Shown here piece after piece: positions 52,423 through 60,955 of a stretch of 64,000 bases of DNA. The position numbers were made by a program, and so were the translations under genes. Below the pieces are notes generated by a model that had not been told where the DNA came from, did no database searches, and was given only the letters and a program-made list of their open reading frames with translations. The stretch is from Neorhizobium vignae. Lineage in GTDB: Bacteria > Pseudomonadota > Alphaproteobacteria > Rhizobiales > Rhizobiaceae. The number at the start of each line of letters is the position of its first letter. Positions within the stretch are counted from its first letter, which is position 1. The stretch is taken from positions 164,857 through 228,856 of the forward strand of contig NZ_JNNU01000012.1 in the NCBI RefSeq assembly GCF_000732195.1, in the 5' to 3' direction.

Positions 52423-53759
52423 CGTCCCCTCTTTCCTCCGCGCAGTTTCGACTTCTTGATCAGACCCTCATACTGCTGCGCAATGAGGTGCCCTTGGATC
52501 TGTGCTACCGTATCGAGGGTTACACTGACAACAATCAAAAGCGAAGTCCCACCAAGGGCTAATGGCACGCCGCTGCGGGCCACGAGGAATTCCGGCAGGA
52601 TGCAGACGAAGACAAGGTAGATCGCGCCGACGACCGTGATGCGGGTCAGCACGTAATCGATGTATTCGGCCGTGCGTTCGCCCGGACGGATGCCCGGAAT
52701 GAAGCCACCATGCTTCTTCAGATTGTCGGCGGTGTCCTTCGGATTGAAGACGATCGCCGTGTAGAAGAAGGCGAAGAAGGCAATCAGCAGGCCGTAGAGC
52801 AGCATGAACAGCGGCTGGCCGTGGCCGAGCGCCGAGATGATCATCGTCGCCCAGTCCGGCAGCCCGGAATTGCCGGCAAAGCCCGCGGCGGTCGCCGGCA
52901 GAAGCAGCAGCGATGAGGCGAAGATCGCCGGGATGACGCCCGAAGTGTTGAGCTTCAGCGGCAGGTGCGACGTATCGCCCTGGAACATACGGTTGCCAAC
53001 CTGGCGCTTCGGATACTGGATCAGAAGGCGGCGCTGGGCGCGTTCGACGAAAACGATAAGGGCGATGACGCCGATGGCCACCACGATGACGGTGAGAATC
53101 AGCGCAGTCGGGAGCGCACCGGTACGGCCAAGCTCCAACGTACCGGCGAGCGCAGTCGGAAGACCTGCGGCGATACCTGCGAAGATGATCAGCGAAATGC
53201 CGTTGCCGATGCCGCGCGAGGTGATCTGCTCACCGAGCCACATCAGGAACATGGTGCCGCCGAGCAGCGTCACGACCGTCGAAATCTTGAAGAACCAGCC
53301 CGGATCCAGCACCAGGCCCTGGCCGCTCTCGAGGCCGGCTGCAATGCCATAGGCCTGCAGCGTACCAAGCAGCACCGTGCCGTAACGGGTGTACTGGTTG
53401 ATGATCTTGCGGCCGGCTTCGCCTTCCTTCTTGAGGTTTTCAAGCGAGGGGACGACCGAGGTCATCAGCTGCACGATGATCGATGCGGAAATATAGGGCA
53501 TGATGCCGAGCGCGAAGATCGCCATGCGCTCCACTGCACCGCCCGAAAACATGTTGAAAAGTCCGAGGATGCCGCCGGCCTGGCCGCGGAAGGCCTGCGC
53601 ATAGGCTTCGGGGTTCAAGCCCGGAAGCGGAATATGGGTACCGAGGCGATACACGAGAAGTGCCGCGAGGGTAAACCAAAGCCGCTTCTTGAGATCCTCC
53701 GCTTTTGCGAAAGTCGCAAAATTCAGATTGGAGGCAAGTTGTTCCGCTGCAGAAGCCAT
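52419..53759 (-). CDS. secY: Preprotein translocase subunit SecY
   Basis: It encodes 446 residues with ten membrane segments, the plug-region and pore-ring sequences after LPGLNPEAYAQAF, and the loops FAYFY-like region FFAFFYTAIVFNPKD and GIRPGERTAEYID that contact SecA and the ribosome. It forms the membrane channel for protein export with SecE and SecG. A 239-base gap with a terminator-like hairpin separates it from rplO. Confidence 0.97.
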   Translation of the reverse strand: MASAAEQLASNLNFATFAKAEDLKKRLWFTLAALLVYRLGTHIPLPGLNPEAYAQAFRGQAGGILGLFNMFSGGAVERMAIFALGIMPYISASIIVQLMTSVVPSLENLKKEGEAGRKIINQYTRYGTVLLGTLQAYGIAAGLESGQGLVLDPGWFFKISTVVTLLGGTMFLMWLGEQITSRGIGNGISLIIFAGIAAGLPTALAGTLELGRTGALPTALILTVIVVAIGVIALIVFVERAQRRLLIQYPKRQVGNRMFQGDTSHLPLKLNTSGVIPAIFASSLLLLPATAAGFAGNSGLPDWATMIISALGHGQPLFMLLYGLLIAFFAFFYTAIVFNPKDTADNLKKHGGFIPGIRPGERTAEYIDYVLTRITVVGAIYLVFVCILPEFLVARSGVPLALGGTSLLIVVSVTLDTVAQIQGHLIAQQYEGLIKKSKLRGGKRGR

Positions 53760-53954
53760 GCAATTCTCCGCCTGACCAATTCTCCGGCGGCGGGGGAAAT
53801 GCCAGGTCCGGAAAGCAGTCTAAAAATTGTGGTTCAAAAAACCGGGCGCGCGAGATTGCCAATGCAATCGGATGCCTCACCCTGTTTTCCGTATGATCCC
53901 GGTCAGGCGACCAACAGGATCGCTTCGGGATCGTGAGGCTCACATATGGAGATA

Positions 53955-53989
53955 AAATCGCCCGGTGTGAAGCACAAACCGGGCGATTT
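53955..53989 (-). terminator. Terminator-like hairpin between rplO and secY
   Basis: AAATCGCCCGGT and ACCGGGCGATTT form a perfect 12-base stem around an 11-base loop, nine bases after the rplO stop. On the minus strand the stem ends in TTTTAT, a fair U-tract. secY and later genes may therefore need read-through or their own promoter. Confidence 0.65.
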
Positions 53990-53998
53990 CAAAACGAT

Positions 53999-54478
53999 TT
54001 ATTCGGCCGCTGCTTCGGCTACGACGAGCAGCTTGATCGAAGCTCCGGCCTTCTCGATCTTCTCTACGGCAGCCTTGGAGGCGCCCGCAACTTCGATCGA
54101 AACCTTCGACGTCAGCTCGCCGTCGGCGAGGAGACGAACGCCGTCCTTCGGGCGACGGATGACGCCGGCAGCCTTAAGGGCGGCAGCATCGATCGTTGCC
54201 TTCGGGTCGAGCTTCTTGGCATCAATCGCGGTCTGGATACGGCCGAGCGAAACGGTGGCGTAGTCAGTCTTGAAGATGTTGGTGAAGCCGCGCTTCGGCA
54301 GGCGACGATAGATCGGCATCTGGCCGCCTTCGAAGCCCTTGATAGCGACGCCGGAACGGGCCTTCTGACCCTTCACGCCGCGACCACCGGTCTTGCCCTT
54401 GCCCGAACCGATGCCGCGACCTACGCGGATACGGTCCTTGGAAGAGCCTTCGTTGTCCTTGATCTCATTCAGTTTCAT
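53999..54478 (-). CDS. rplO: Ribosomal protein L15
   Basis: It encodes 159 residues from the ATG at 54478, preceded by GGAGG. RVGRGIGSGKGKTGGRGVKG is the Gly/Lys-rich start of L15, and FEGGQMPIYRRLPKRGF follows. It is a 50S assembly protein. Confidence 0.97.
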   Translation of the reverse strand: MKLNEIKDNEGSSKDRIRVGRGIGSGKGKTGGRGVKGQKARSGVAIKGFEGGQMPIYRRLPKRGFTNIFKTDYATVSLGRIQTAIDAKKLDPKATIDAAALKAAGVIRRPKDGVRLLADGELTSKVSIEVAGASKAAVEKIEKAGASIKLLVVAEAAAE

Positions 54479-54494
54479 GGTCAATTCCTCCGTC

Positions 54495-54707
54495 TCACTT
54501 CTCGTCGACGACGCGAACGAGATGCTGGACAGCCCGGATCATGCCACGAACGGAAGGAGTATCTTCCAACGTACGGGTCCGGTGCATCTTGTTGAGGCCG
54601 AGACCGATCAGCGTCTGACGCTGTACGGCCGGGCGGCGGATGGGGCTACCGGTCTGCTCGACCGTAACCGTCTTCTTGGCTTCTGCCTGAGTGGCTTTCT
54701 TGGCCAT
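54495..54707 (-). CDS. rpmD: Ribosomal protein L30
   Basis: It encodes 70 residues with the L30 core TLIGLGLNKMHRTRTLEDTP and HLVRV. A short Lys/Ala-rich N-terminal extension is present. It lies between rpsE and rplO. Confidence 0.96.
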   Translation of the reverse strand: MAKKATQAEAKKTVTVEQTGSPIRRPAVQRQTLIGLGLNKMHRTRTLEDTPSVRGMIRAVQHLVRVVDEK

Positions 54708-54718
54708 TATCGCTCTCC

Positions 54719-55288
54719 TTATTCTTCCTGCGCATTGCCGGAAGCGGCGCGGCGAGACTGCAGCGTTGCATACTTGATGCCGCGCTGAGCTGCTACGTCC
54801 TTCGGATGCACCTGATGCTTCAGGGCGTCGAACGTGGCGCGAACCATGTTGTAAGGGTTCGACGAACCGGTCGACTTGGCAACGACGTCATGGACGCCGA
54901 GCGTTTCGAATACGGCGCGCATCGGGCCGCCGGCGATGATGCCGGTACCAGCCTTGGCCGAGCGCAGCAGAACCTTGCCGGCGCCGTGACGGCCGTTGAC
55001 ATCGTGATGCAGCGTACGGCCATCACGCAGGGGAACGAAGATCAGATCGCGCTTTGCGCTTTCGGTCGCCTTGCGGATGGCTTCCGGCACTTCGCGTGCC
55101 TTGCCATGGCCGAAGCCGACGCGGCCCTTCTGGTCGCCGACGACGACGAGAGCTGCGAAACCAAAACGACGGCCGCCCTTGACGACCTTGGCGACGCGGT
55201 TGATCGCGACCAGCTTGTCGACGAATTCGCTATCGCGCTCTTCGCGGCTCTGGCGATCTTCGCGCTGGCCTCTTCTTTCTTGTGCCAT
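54719..55288 (-). CDS. rpsE: Ribosomal protein S5
   Basis: It encodes 189 residues. The double-stranded RNA-binding part VDKLVAINRVAKVVKGGRRF and the C-terminal part AGTGIIAGGPMRAVFE are diagnostic. The protein guards decoding accuracy. Its N-terminus is Arg/Glu-rich. A 151-base gap with a hairpin separates it from rplR. Confidence 0.97.
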   Translation of the reverse strand: MAQERRGQREDRQSREERDSEFVDKLVAINRVAKVVKGGRRFGFAALVVVGDQKGRVGFGHGKAREVPEAIRKATESAKRDLIFVPLRDGRTLHHDVNGRHGAGKVLLRSAKAGTGIIAGGPMRAVFETLGVHDVVAKSTGSSNPYNMVRATFDALKHQVHPKDVAAQRGIKYATLQSRRAASGNAQEE

Positions 55289-55397
55289 TGTTCTTTTCCT
55301 TTTTCTTTTCCGGGTGCAATGGGCAATTTCCGGGAGCCAACCATCCCCTGCCCGTGAAGGACTAGGATGGGACGACTGATGCGTGCGGCGAACCGCA

Positions 55398-55435
55398 TTT
55401 CGCCCGCCTCCCCTTCTTCAGGGATGCGGGCGAAA
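55398..55435 (-). other. Long hairpin between rplR and rpsE
   Basis: TTTCGCCCGC (55398-55407) pairs with GCGGGCGAAA (55426-55435); the 18-base loop can pair further (CCCT with AGGG). It starts five bases after the rplR stop. It may be a processing or attenuation site. Confidence 0.55.
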
Positions 55436-55439
55436 ATTC

Positions 55440-55802
55440 TTAGAAGCTCAGGCCGCCTTCGCGGGCAGCTTCGGCCAGGGCCTTGATGCGGCCGTGATAG
55501 ATGAAGGCGCCGCGATCGAACACGACTTCCGTCACGCCGGCCTTGGTGGCGCGTTCCGCAACCAGCTTGCCGACAGCGGCGGCAGCCGCAACGTCAGCGC
55601 CGGTCTTCAGCGAGGCGCGCAGACCAGCGTCGAGCGTGGAGGCGGCAGCGAGCGTGCGGCCGGCCACGTCGTCGATGACCTGGACATAGATGTTCTTGGA
55701 CGAGCGGTGAACCGACAGACGCGGACGGCCGTTTGCGACCTTCTTGATCTGGCGGCGAACACGGCTCGCACGCTTGGTGAGTGCTTCTTTTCTCGTTGCC
55801 AT
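55440..55802 (-). CDS. rplR: Ribosomal protein L18
   Basis: It encodes 120 residues: RVRRQIKKVANGRPRLSVHR at the N-terminus binds 5S rRNA, and FDRGAFIYHGRIKALAEAAR is the usual C-terminus. It follows rplF by 12 bases. Confidence 0.97.
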   Translation of the reverse strand: MATRKEALTKRASRVRRQIKKVANGRPRLSVHRSSKNIYVQVIDDVAGRTLAAASTLDAGLRASLKTGADVAAAAAVGKLVAERATKAGVTEVVFDRGAFIYHGRIKALAEAAREGGLSF

Positions 55803-55814
55803 GATCCGTCGTCC

Positions 55815-56348
55815 TTACTTCTTCTTGCCTTCCTTGCGGACGATCCGTTCCTCAGCGTACTTGACGCCTTTGCCCTTGTAGGGCTCTGGACCGCGGTATT
55901 CACGGATCTCCGCGGCAACCTGACCGACCTGCTGCTTATTGATGCCGGTGACGATGATTTCCGTCGGCTTCGGCACGGCAATGGTGATGCCTTCCGGGGT
56001 CTGATAGACCACGTCGTGGGAAAAACCGAGAGCCAGCTGCAGGTTCTTGCCCTGCAGCGATGCGCGGTAACCAACGCCGTTGATTTCAAGCTTGCGCTCA
56101 AAACCGTCCTTCACACCCTTGAAGATGTTTTCGATCATCGTGCGGGACATGCCCCACTTCGAACGAGCATCCTTGCTGTCGTTGACCGGGGTCACCGAGA
56201 CAGCATTGTTTTCGAGTTCCAGCTTGATTTCGTCGTTTGCGACGAAGAAAAGCTCACCCTTCGGGCCCTTGGCAGTCACTTTCTGGCCATCAACAGTGGC
56301 CGTGATCCCTGCAGGAACCGGAACGGGTTTTTTACCGATACGAGACAT
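55815..56348 (-). CDS. rplF: Ribosomal protein L6
   Basis: It encodes 177 residues: MSRIGKKPVPVPAGI at the start and GYRASLQGKNLQLALGFSH and REYRGPEPYKGKGVKYAEE as the L6 signatures. It is located near the factor-binding site of the 50S subunit. Confidence 0.97.
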   Translation of the reverse strand: MSRIGKKPVPVPAGITATVDGQKVTAKGPKGELFFVANDEIKLELENNAVSVTPVNDSKDARSKWGMSRTMIENIFKGVKDGFERKLEINGVGYRASLQGKNLQLALGFSHDVVYQTPEGITIAVPKPTEIIVTGINKQQVGQVAAEIREYRGPEPYKGKGVKYAEERIVRKEGKKK

Positions 56349-56391
56349 GTTTCAATCCTGTCTGTTCGCTATGGAGTTCCCCTACCCTGTC

Positions 56392-56790
56392 TTAGAAGAC
56401 AGAGCAGAGAACCTCACCACCAACGTTCTGTTCGCGAGCCTGGTGATCGGCCATCACGCCCTTCGGAGTCGAAAGGATGGTGATGCCGAGGCCGTTCGCG
56501 ACCTGCGGAATGGACTTTACCGAGACATAGACCCGGCGGCCCGGCTTGGACACGCGGCCGATCTCACGGATCACCGACGCGCCTTCGTAGTACTTGAGTT
56601 CGATTTCGATCTCGGCCTTGCCGTTACCGTAGTCGATTTCCGAATAACCGCGGATATAGCCTTCAGCCTGCAGAACGTCGAGGACGCGGGCACGCAGCTT
56701 GGAAGCAGGCGTGGAAACGGTCGACTTGCGGCGGGCTGCGCCGTTGCGGATACGGGTGAGCATATCGCCCAAGGGATCAGTCATGGTCAT
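56392..56790 (-). CDS. rpsH: Ribosomal protein S8
   Basis: It encodes 132 residues starting MTMTDPLGDMLTRIRN; the ATG at 56790 has AAGGAG eight bases upstream. The C-terminal GLGITILSTPKGVMADHQAR is the S8 signature. It binds 16S rRNA and in some bacteria represses its own operon. Confidence 0.97.
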   Translation of the reverse strand: MTMTDPLGDMLTRIRNGAARRKSTVSTPASKLRARVLDVLQAEGYIRGYSEIDYGNGKAEIEIELKYYEGASVIREIGRVSKPGRRVYVSVKSIPQVANGLGITILSTPKGVMADHQAREQNVGGEVLCSVF

Positions 56791-56802
56791 CTAACGATCT
56801 CC

Positions 56803-57108
56803 TTACCAGCTCGACTTGACGATGCCCGGCACCTTGCCGAGATTGCCGAGCTCACGAAGCGCGATACGCGACATCCTGAGCTTGCGATAGAAAGCGCGCG
56901 GGCGACCGGTGACTTCGCAACGGTTGCGGATACGCGTCTTCGAGCCATCGCGCGGCAGAGAAGCGAGCTTCAGGGTTGCCTTGAACCGTTCTTCGATCGA
57001 AAGTTCCTGGTTCATGATGGTTGCCTTCAGGGTCGCACGCTTGGCGGCCTGGTTGGCAACTGTCTTGCGGCGGCGCTTGTTCTTTTCAACTGCGCTGGTT
57101 TTCGCCAT
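56803..57108 (-). CDS. rpsN: Ribosomal protein S14
   Basis: It encodes 101 residues, the long zinc-free form (no CxxC pairs). RCEVTGRPRAFYRKLRMSRI is the S14 signature. It is a 30S head protein. Confidence 0.97.
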   Translation of the reverse strand: MAKTSAVEKNKRRRKTVANQAAKRATLKATIMNQELSIEERFKATLKLASLPRDGSKTRIRNRCEVTGRPRAFYRKLRMSRIALRELGNLGKVPGIVKSSW

Positions 57109-57141
57109 ATGGGAGTTCCTTCTAAACGCTCGTCGTTACGG

Positions 57142-57699
57142 TTACTGGCGGAACGGGAAGTTGAACTCTTTCAAGAGAGCCCGTGCTTCGTCGTCCTTGG
57201 TAGCCGTCGTGCAAACGATGATGTCCATGCCCCACATCTGATCAACCTTGTCGTAGTTGATCTCTGGGAACACAATGTGCTCCTTGATGCCCATGGCGAA
57301 GTTGCCACGGCCGTCAAAGCTTTTCGGGTTCAAGCCACGAAAGTCGCGAACGCGCGGAAGCGCGATGTTGATCAGACGGTCCATGAATTCGTACATGCGG
57401 GCGCCGCGAAGCGTGACCTTTGCACCGATCGGCATGAATTCGCGAACCTTGAAGCCCGCGATGGAATTCCGTGCCTTGGTGATGACCGGCTTCTGGCCGG
57501 CAATGGCGGCCAGGTCGGCGGCAGCCACGGAAGGCTTCTTCGAGTCAGCCGTCGCTTCGCCGACACCCATGTTGATGACGATCTTGTCCAGCTTGGGGAT
57601 CATCATGTCGTTGGTGTAGGAGAACTGCTCCTTCAACGCGGCGCGGATACGGGAATTGTATTCCACCTTGAGCCGCGGCTCATACTTTGCCTCAGCCAT
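57142..57699 (-). CDS. rplE: Ribosomal protein L5
   Basis: It encodes 185 residues with PKLDKIVINMGVGEA and LPRVRDFRGLNPKSFDGRGN, the L5 signatures. It binds 5S rRNA and the P-site tRNA. Its start overlaps the rplX end by eight bases. Confidence 0.97.
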   Translation of the reverse strand: MAEAKYEPRLKVEYNSRIRAALKEQFSYTNDMMIPKLDKIVINMGVGEATADSKKPSVAAADLAAIAGQKPVITKARNSIAGFKVREFMPIGAKVTLRGARMYEFMDRLINIALPRVRDFRGLNPKSFDGRGNFAMGIKEHIVFPEINYDKVDQMWGMDIIVCTTATKDDEARALLKEFNFPFRQ

Positions 57700-58000
57700 C
57701 GATCACATCTCCCGTACGCTTGGCTACACGCACCTTCTTGCCGTCGACGACGGAGAAGCCAACGCGGGTCGGCTTGCCGTCTTTCGCGACGATCGCGATG
57801 TTCGACAGGTGAATGGACGCTTCCTTGTTGATGATGCCGGCTTCCTGCGTCTGAGACTGACGCTGGTGGCGCTTCACCATGTTGATGCCACGCACGACGG
57901 CGCGGTCTTCCTTCGGCATAACCTGAAGGACTTCGCCGGTACGGCCCTTGTCCTTGCCGGCGAGTACGACGACGCTGTCGCCCTTCTTGATCTTGTTCAT
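57692..58000 (-). CDS. rplX: Ribosomal protein L24
   Basis: It encodes 102 residues with the KOW motif near the start (IKKGDSVVVLAGKDKGRTGE). It initiates 50S assembly. It overlaps rplE, consistent with coupled translation. Confidence 0.97.
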   Translation of the reverse strand: MNKIKKGDSVVVLAGKDKGRTGEVLQVMPKEDRAVVRGINMVKRHQRQSQTQEAGIINKEASIHLSNIAIVAKDGKPTRVGFSVVDGKKVRVAKRTGDVIDG

Positions 58001-58012
58001 CGCATGAGCTCC

Positions 58013-58381
58013 TTACAGTACTTCCGGAGCCAGCGAGATGATCTTCATGTGGTTCTTGGCGCGAAGTTCGCGCGGAACCGGTCCGAAGATACGGGTGCCG
58101 ATCGGCTCTTTCTTGTTGTCGATGAGGACCGCTGCGTTGTTGTCGAAGCGGATGACGCTGCCGTCCGGACGACGGATGTCCTTGGCGGTACGCACTACAA
58201 CCGCCTTCATCACGTCACCCTTCTTGACGCGGCCGCGCGGAATGGCTTCCTTGATCGAAACGACAATGATGTCGCCGATGGAAGCGTACTTGCGCTTGGA
58301 GCCGCCCAGCACCTTGATGCACATGACACGACGTGCGCCGGAATTATCCGCCACGTCGAGGTTTGTTTGCATCTGAATCAT
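58013..58381 (-). CDS. rplN: Ribosomal protein L14
   Basis: It encodes 122 residues starting MIQMQTNLDVADNSGARRVM; the C-terminal GPVPRELRAKNHMKIISLAP is typical. It sits at the subunit interface. It is first after a 235-base gap containing two hairpins. Confidence 0.97.
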   Translation of the reverse strand: MIQMQTNLDVADNSGARRVMCIKVLGGSKRKYASIGDIIVVSIKEAIPRGRVKKGDVMKAVVVRTAKDIRRPDGSVIRFDNNAAVLIDNKKEPIGTRIFGPVPRELRAKNHMKIISLAPEVL

Positions 58382-58404
58382 GTCAGGTCGCCTTTTTTTA
58401 ATGA

Positions 58405-58546
58405 CCGAAACGACCGGGCGTTAAAAACGCCCCGTTTCGGCTTATGGACAGAATCTCGTTGTGCGCGGGTGGGGTCTTGCCAAGGTGGTTTCCTTAAAAA
58501 GGACCTTCCCTGCGCTCAAAGCAAAAGAACGCTCGTTTCCGAGCGT
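58405..58546 (-). other. Two hairpins in the rpsQ-rplN gap
   Basis: CCGAAACG (58405-58412) and GGGCGTT (58416-58422) pair with AACGCCC and CGTTTCGG (58426-58440), interrupted by a three-base bulge. A second stem, ACGCTCG-tttc-CGAGCGT, lies at 58529-58546. They precede rplN on the message and may be a leader or RNase target that splits the S10 and spc segments. Confidence 0.55.
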
Positions 58547-58616
58547 CCTACGCCAGTGGGGTGCTTCTTACAGGATTCTGCGCCGGGCGCAAGGCCCAGA
58601 CGCAATCCGAAGCAAA

Positions 58617-58853
58617 TTAAGCCTGGGCGGAAACGACCGTCCAGGTCTTGTCCTTGGAGATCGGCGCGCATTCCTCGATGGAAACGACGTCACCTACCTT
58701 GTACTGGTTGTTCTCGTCATGCGCCTTGTACTTCTTGGAACGGCGGACCGTCTTCTGAAGCAGCGGATGCGCGAAGCGGCGCTCGACCCGGACAACAACG
58801 GTCTTCTCGTTCTTGTCGGAAACTACGACGCCCTGCAGAATGCGTTTCGGCAT
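58617..58853 (-). CDS. rpsQ: Ribosomal protein S17
   Basis: It encodes 78 residues: VVVSDKNEKTVVVRVERRFAH in part and VGDVVSIEECAPISKDKTW are the S17 signatures of this OB-fold 16S binder. It follows rpmC by 11 bases. Confidence 0.97.
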   Translation of the reverse strand: MPKRILQGVVVSDKNEKTVVVRVERRFAHPLLQKTVRRSKKYKAHDENNQYKVGDVVSIEECAPISKDKTWTVVSAQA

Positions 58854-58864
58854 ATTATTTTTCC

Positions 58865-59065
58865 TTAGGCCTTGGCTTCTGCCGCCTTCTGGCGGGCAAT
58901 GGTTTTCACGCGGGCGATGTCCTTGCGGACTTCGGTGATGCGCGAGGACTTCTCGAGCTGGCCGGTTGCCTTCTGGAAGCGCAGGTTGAACTGCTCTTTC
59001 TTCAGGTCGGCGAGCTTGTCCTTGAGCTGATCGGCCGTGAGGCCGCGAACGTCTTCGGCTTTCAT
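58865..59065 (-). CDS. rpmC: Ribosomal protein L29
   Basis: It encodes 66 residues, two helices with LKKEQFNLRFQKATGQLE as the family signature. It lies at the exit tunnel where chaperones and SRP dock. It is tightly packed between rplP and rpsQ. Confidence 0.97.
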   Translation of the reverse strand: MKAEDVRGLTADQLKDKLADLKKEQFNLRFQKATGQLEKSSRITEVRKDIARVKTIARQKAAEAKA

Positions 59066-59077
59066 GTGCCTTGCTCC

Positions 59078-59491
59078 TTACTCTGCGATGCGCTGTACGA
59101 AGCGCGTCTTGACCGAGAGCTTGGCAGCACCGAGACGAAGCGCCTCGCGGGCGAGCTCCTCGGAAACACCGTCGATCTCGAACATCATGCGACCGGGCTT
59201 GACCTTGCAGGCCCAGTATTCGACGCCGCCCTTACCCTTACCCATGCGGACTTCGGTCGGCTTTGCGGTGACCGGAACGTCCGGGAACACGCGGATCCAG
59301 ACACGGCCGGCGCGCTTCATCGCGCGGGTGATCGCGCGGCGGGCCGCTTCGATCTCGCGGGCGTTGACGCGGTTGGGTTCCTGGGACTTCAGACCAAATT
59401 CACCGAAGGCCAGGTCGAAGCCGCCCTTGGCCACACCCTTGATGCGACCCTTGAACTGCTTGCGGTACTTGGTACGCTTTGGCTGCAACAT
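59078..59491 (-). CDS. rplP: Ribosomal protein L16
   Basis: It encodes 137 residues: MLQPKRTKYRKQFKGRIKG at the N-terminus and RMGKGKGGVEYWACKVKPG as the core signature. It positions the A-site tRNA. It follows rpsC by 38 bases. Confidence 0.97.
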   Translation of the reverse strand: MLQPKRTKYRKQFKGRIKGVAKGGFDLAFGEFGLKSQEPNRVNAREIEAARRAITRAMKRAGRVWIRVFPDVPVTAKPTEVRMGKGKGGVEYWACKVKPGRMMFEIDGVSEELAREALRLGAAKLSVKTRFVQRIAE

Positions 59492-59529
59492 TTTCTTACT
59501 TCTCCGAGCTTATCTTTCGCCAGCGTTGA

Positions 59530-60270
59530 TCAAGCGTTTTCGCGGCGGCGATCGCCACGGTCACCACGATCGCCGCGTTCGCGGCTTGCGGGACCCTGGG
59601 CATCACCTTCCATGGCGCGACGTTCAGAAGCCATCGGATCGTGCTCAAGGATTTCGCCCTTGAAGATCCAGACCTTGATGCCGCAGATGCCGAATGCGGT
59701 TTCGGCTTCCGCCGTACCGTAGTCGATGTCTGCACGCAGCGTATGAAGCGGAACGCGACCTTCGCGGTACCATTCGGTACGGGCGATTTCAGCACCGCCG
59801 AGACGGCCGGCGCAGGTGATCTTGATGCCTTCGGCGCCGAGACGCATGGCCGACTGAACGGCACGCTTCATCGCACGGCGGAAGGCCACGCGACGCTCGA
59901 GCTGCTGGGCGATCGACTGGGCGACGAGCGTCGAGTCGATTTCCGGCTTGCGCACTTCAACGATGTTGAGATGCGTTTCCGAATTGGTCATCGTCGCGAT
60001 CTTCTTGCGAAGCTTCTCGATGTCAGCGCCCTTCTTGCCGATGATCAGGCCCGGACGAGCCGAGTGGATCGTGACGCGGCACTTCTTGTGCGGACGCTCG
60101 ATGACCACCTTGGCGATACCGGCCTGCTTCAGTTCCGACATCAGGTAGGCGCGGATCTTCAGGTCCTCATGGAGGAGCTGACCGTATTCCGCGTTGTCGG
60201 CGAACCAACGGCTGTCCCAAGTGCGGTTAATGCCGAGGCGGAAACCGATCGGATTAATTTTCTGGCCCAT
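59530..60270 (-). CDS. rpsC: Ribosomal protein S3
   Basis: It encodes 246 residues: MGQKINPIGFRLGINRTWDS, a KH domain (ARPGLIIGKKGADIEKLRKK) and the S3 C-terminal domain. The last 30 residues are rich in Arg, Asp and Gly (ERGDRGDRGDRR), a repeat extension. Its start shares one base with the rplV stop. Confidence 0.97.
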   Translation of the reverse strand: MGQKINPIGFRLGINRTWDSRWFADNAEYGQLLHEDLKIRAYLMSELKQAGIAKVVIERPHKKCRVTIHSARPGLIIGKKGADIEKLRKKIATMTNSETHLNIVEVRKPEIDSTLVAQSIAQQLERRVAFRRAMKRAVQSAMRLGAEGIKITCAGRLGGAEIARTEWYREGRVPLHTLRADIDYGTAEAETAFGICGIKVWIFKGEILEHDPMASERRAMEGDAQGPASRERGDRGDRGDRRRENA

Positions 60271-60659
60271 TATGCAGCCTCCCCTTTTTCCTCGACTTCG
60301 CGGACGACGATCGTCAGATGCGAGAAAGGCTTCTCGATCCGCGATGCACGGCCGCGGCCGCGAGCGTGGAAGCGCTTCATCACGATCGACTTGCCTACAT
60401 AGGCTTCCGAAACGATCAACGCGTCGACGTCGAGGTCATGGTTGTTTTCGGCATTGGCGATTGCAGACTCGAGGGTCTTCTTCACCGTACCGGCGATGCG
60501 CTTGCGCGAGAATTCGAGTTCTGCAAGCGCGCGTTCCACCTTCTTGCCGCGGATCATGGCGGCAACGAGGTTCAGCTTCTGGGGGCTGACGCGGAGCGTA
60601 CGCGCAACTGCCTGCGCCTCGTTATCCTTCAGCCGGCGTTCGGTCTTAGCCTTCGCCAT
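60270..60659 (-). CDS. rplV: Ribosomal protein L22
   Basis: It encodes 129 residues with VSPQKLNLVAAMIRGKKVE and the tunnel-loop sequence RFHARGRGRASRIEKPFSH. The loop lines the exit tunnel and is a site of macrolide resistance changes. It abuts rpsS and rpsC. Confidence 0.97.
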   Translation of the reverse strand: MAKAKTERRLKDNEAQAVARTLRVSPQKLNLVAAMIRGKKVERALAELEFSRKRIAGTVKKTLESAIANAENNHDLDVDALIVSEAYVGKSIVMKRFHARGRGRASRIEKPFSHLTIVVREVEEKGEAA

Positions 60660-60661
60660 GA

Positions 60662-60940
60662 TTACTTCCTCTTCGCCTTCTTGTCCGCGCCGTGACCGTA
60701 ATAGGTACGGGTGGGAGCGAATTCACCGAACTTGTGTCCGACCATGTCTTCGTTGACGCTGACCGGAATGTGCTTGCTGCCGTTGTAGACGCCGAACGTC
60801 AAGCCAACGAACTGCGGCAGGATGGTGGACCGGCGGGTCCACATCTTGATTACTTCACTCCGTCCGCCTTCGCGCACCTTCTCAGCCTTCTTGAGAAGAT
60901 AGCCGTCAACAAACGGACCTTTCCATACTGAACGAGCCAT
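60662..60940 (-). CDS. rpsS: Ribosomal protein S19
   Basis: It encodes 92 residues: MARSVWKGPFVDGYLLKKAE and SVNEDMVGHKFGEFAPTRTY. It forms a pair with S13 at the 30S head. Confidence 0.97.
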   Translation of the reverse strand: MARSVWKGPFVDGYLLKKAEKVREGGRSEVIKMWTRRSTILPQFVGLTFGVYNGSKHIPVSVNEDMVGHKFGEFAPTRTYYGHGADKKAKRK

Positions 60941-60955
60941 TAGTGACTTCCTCTC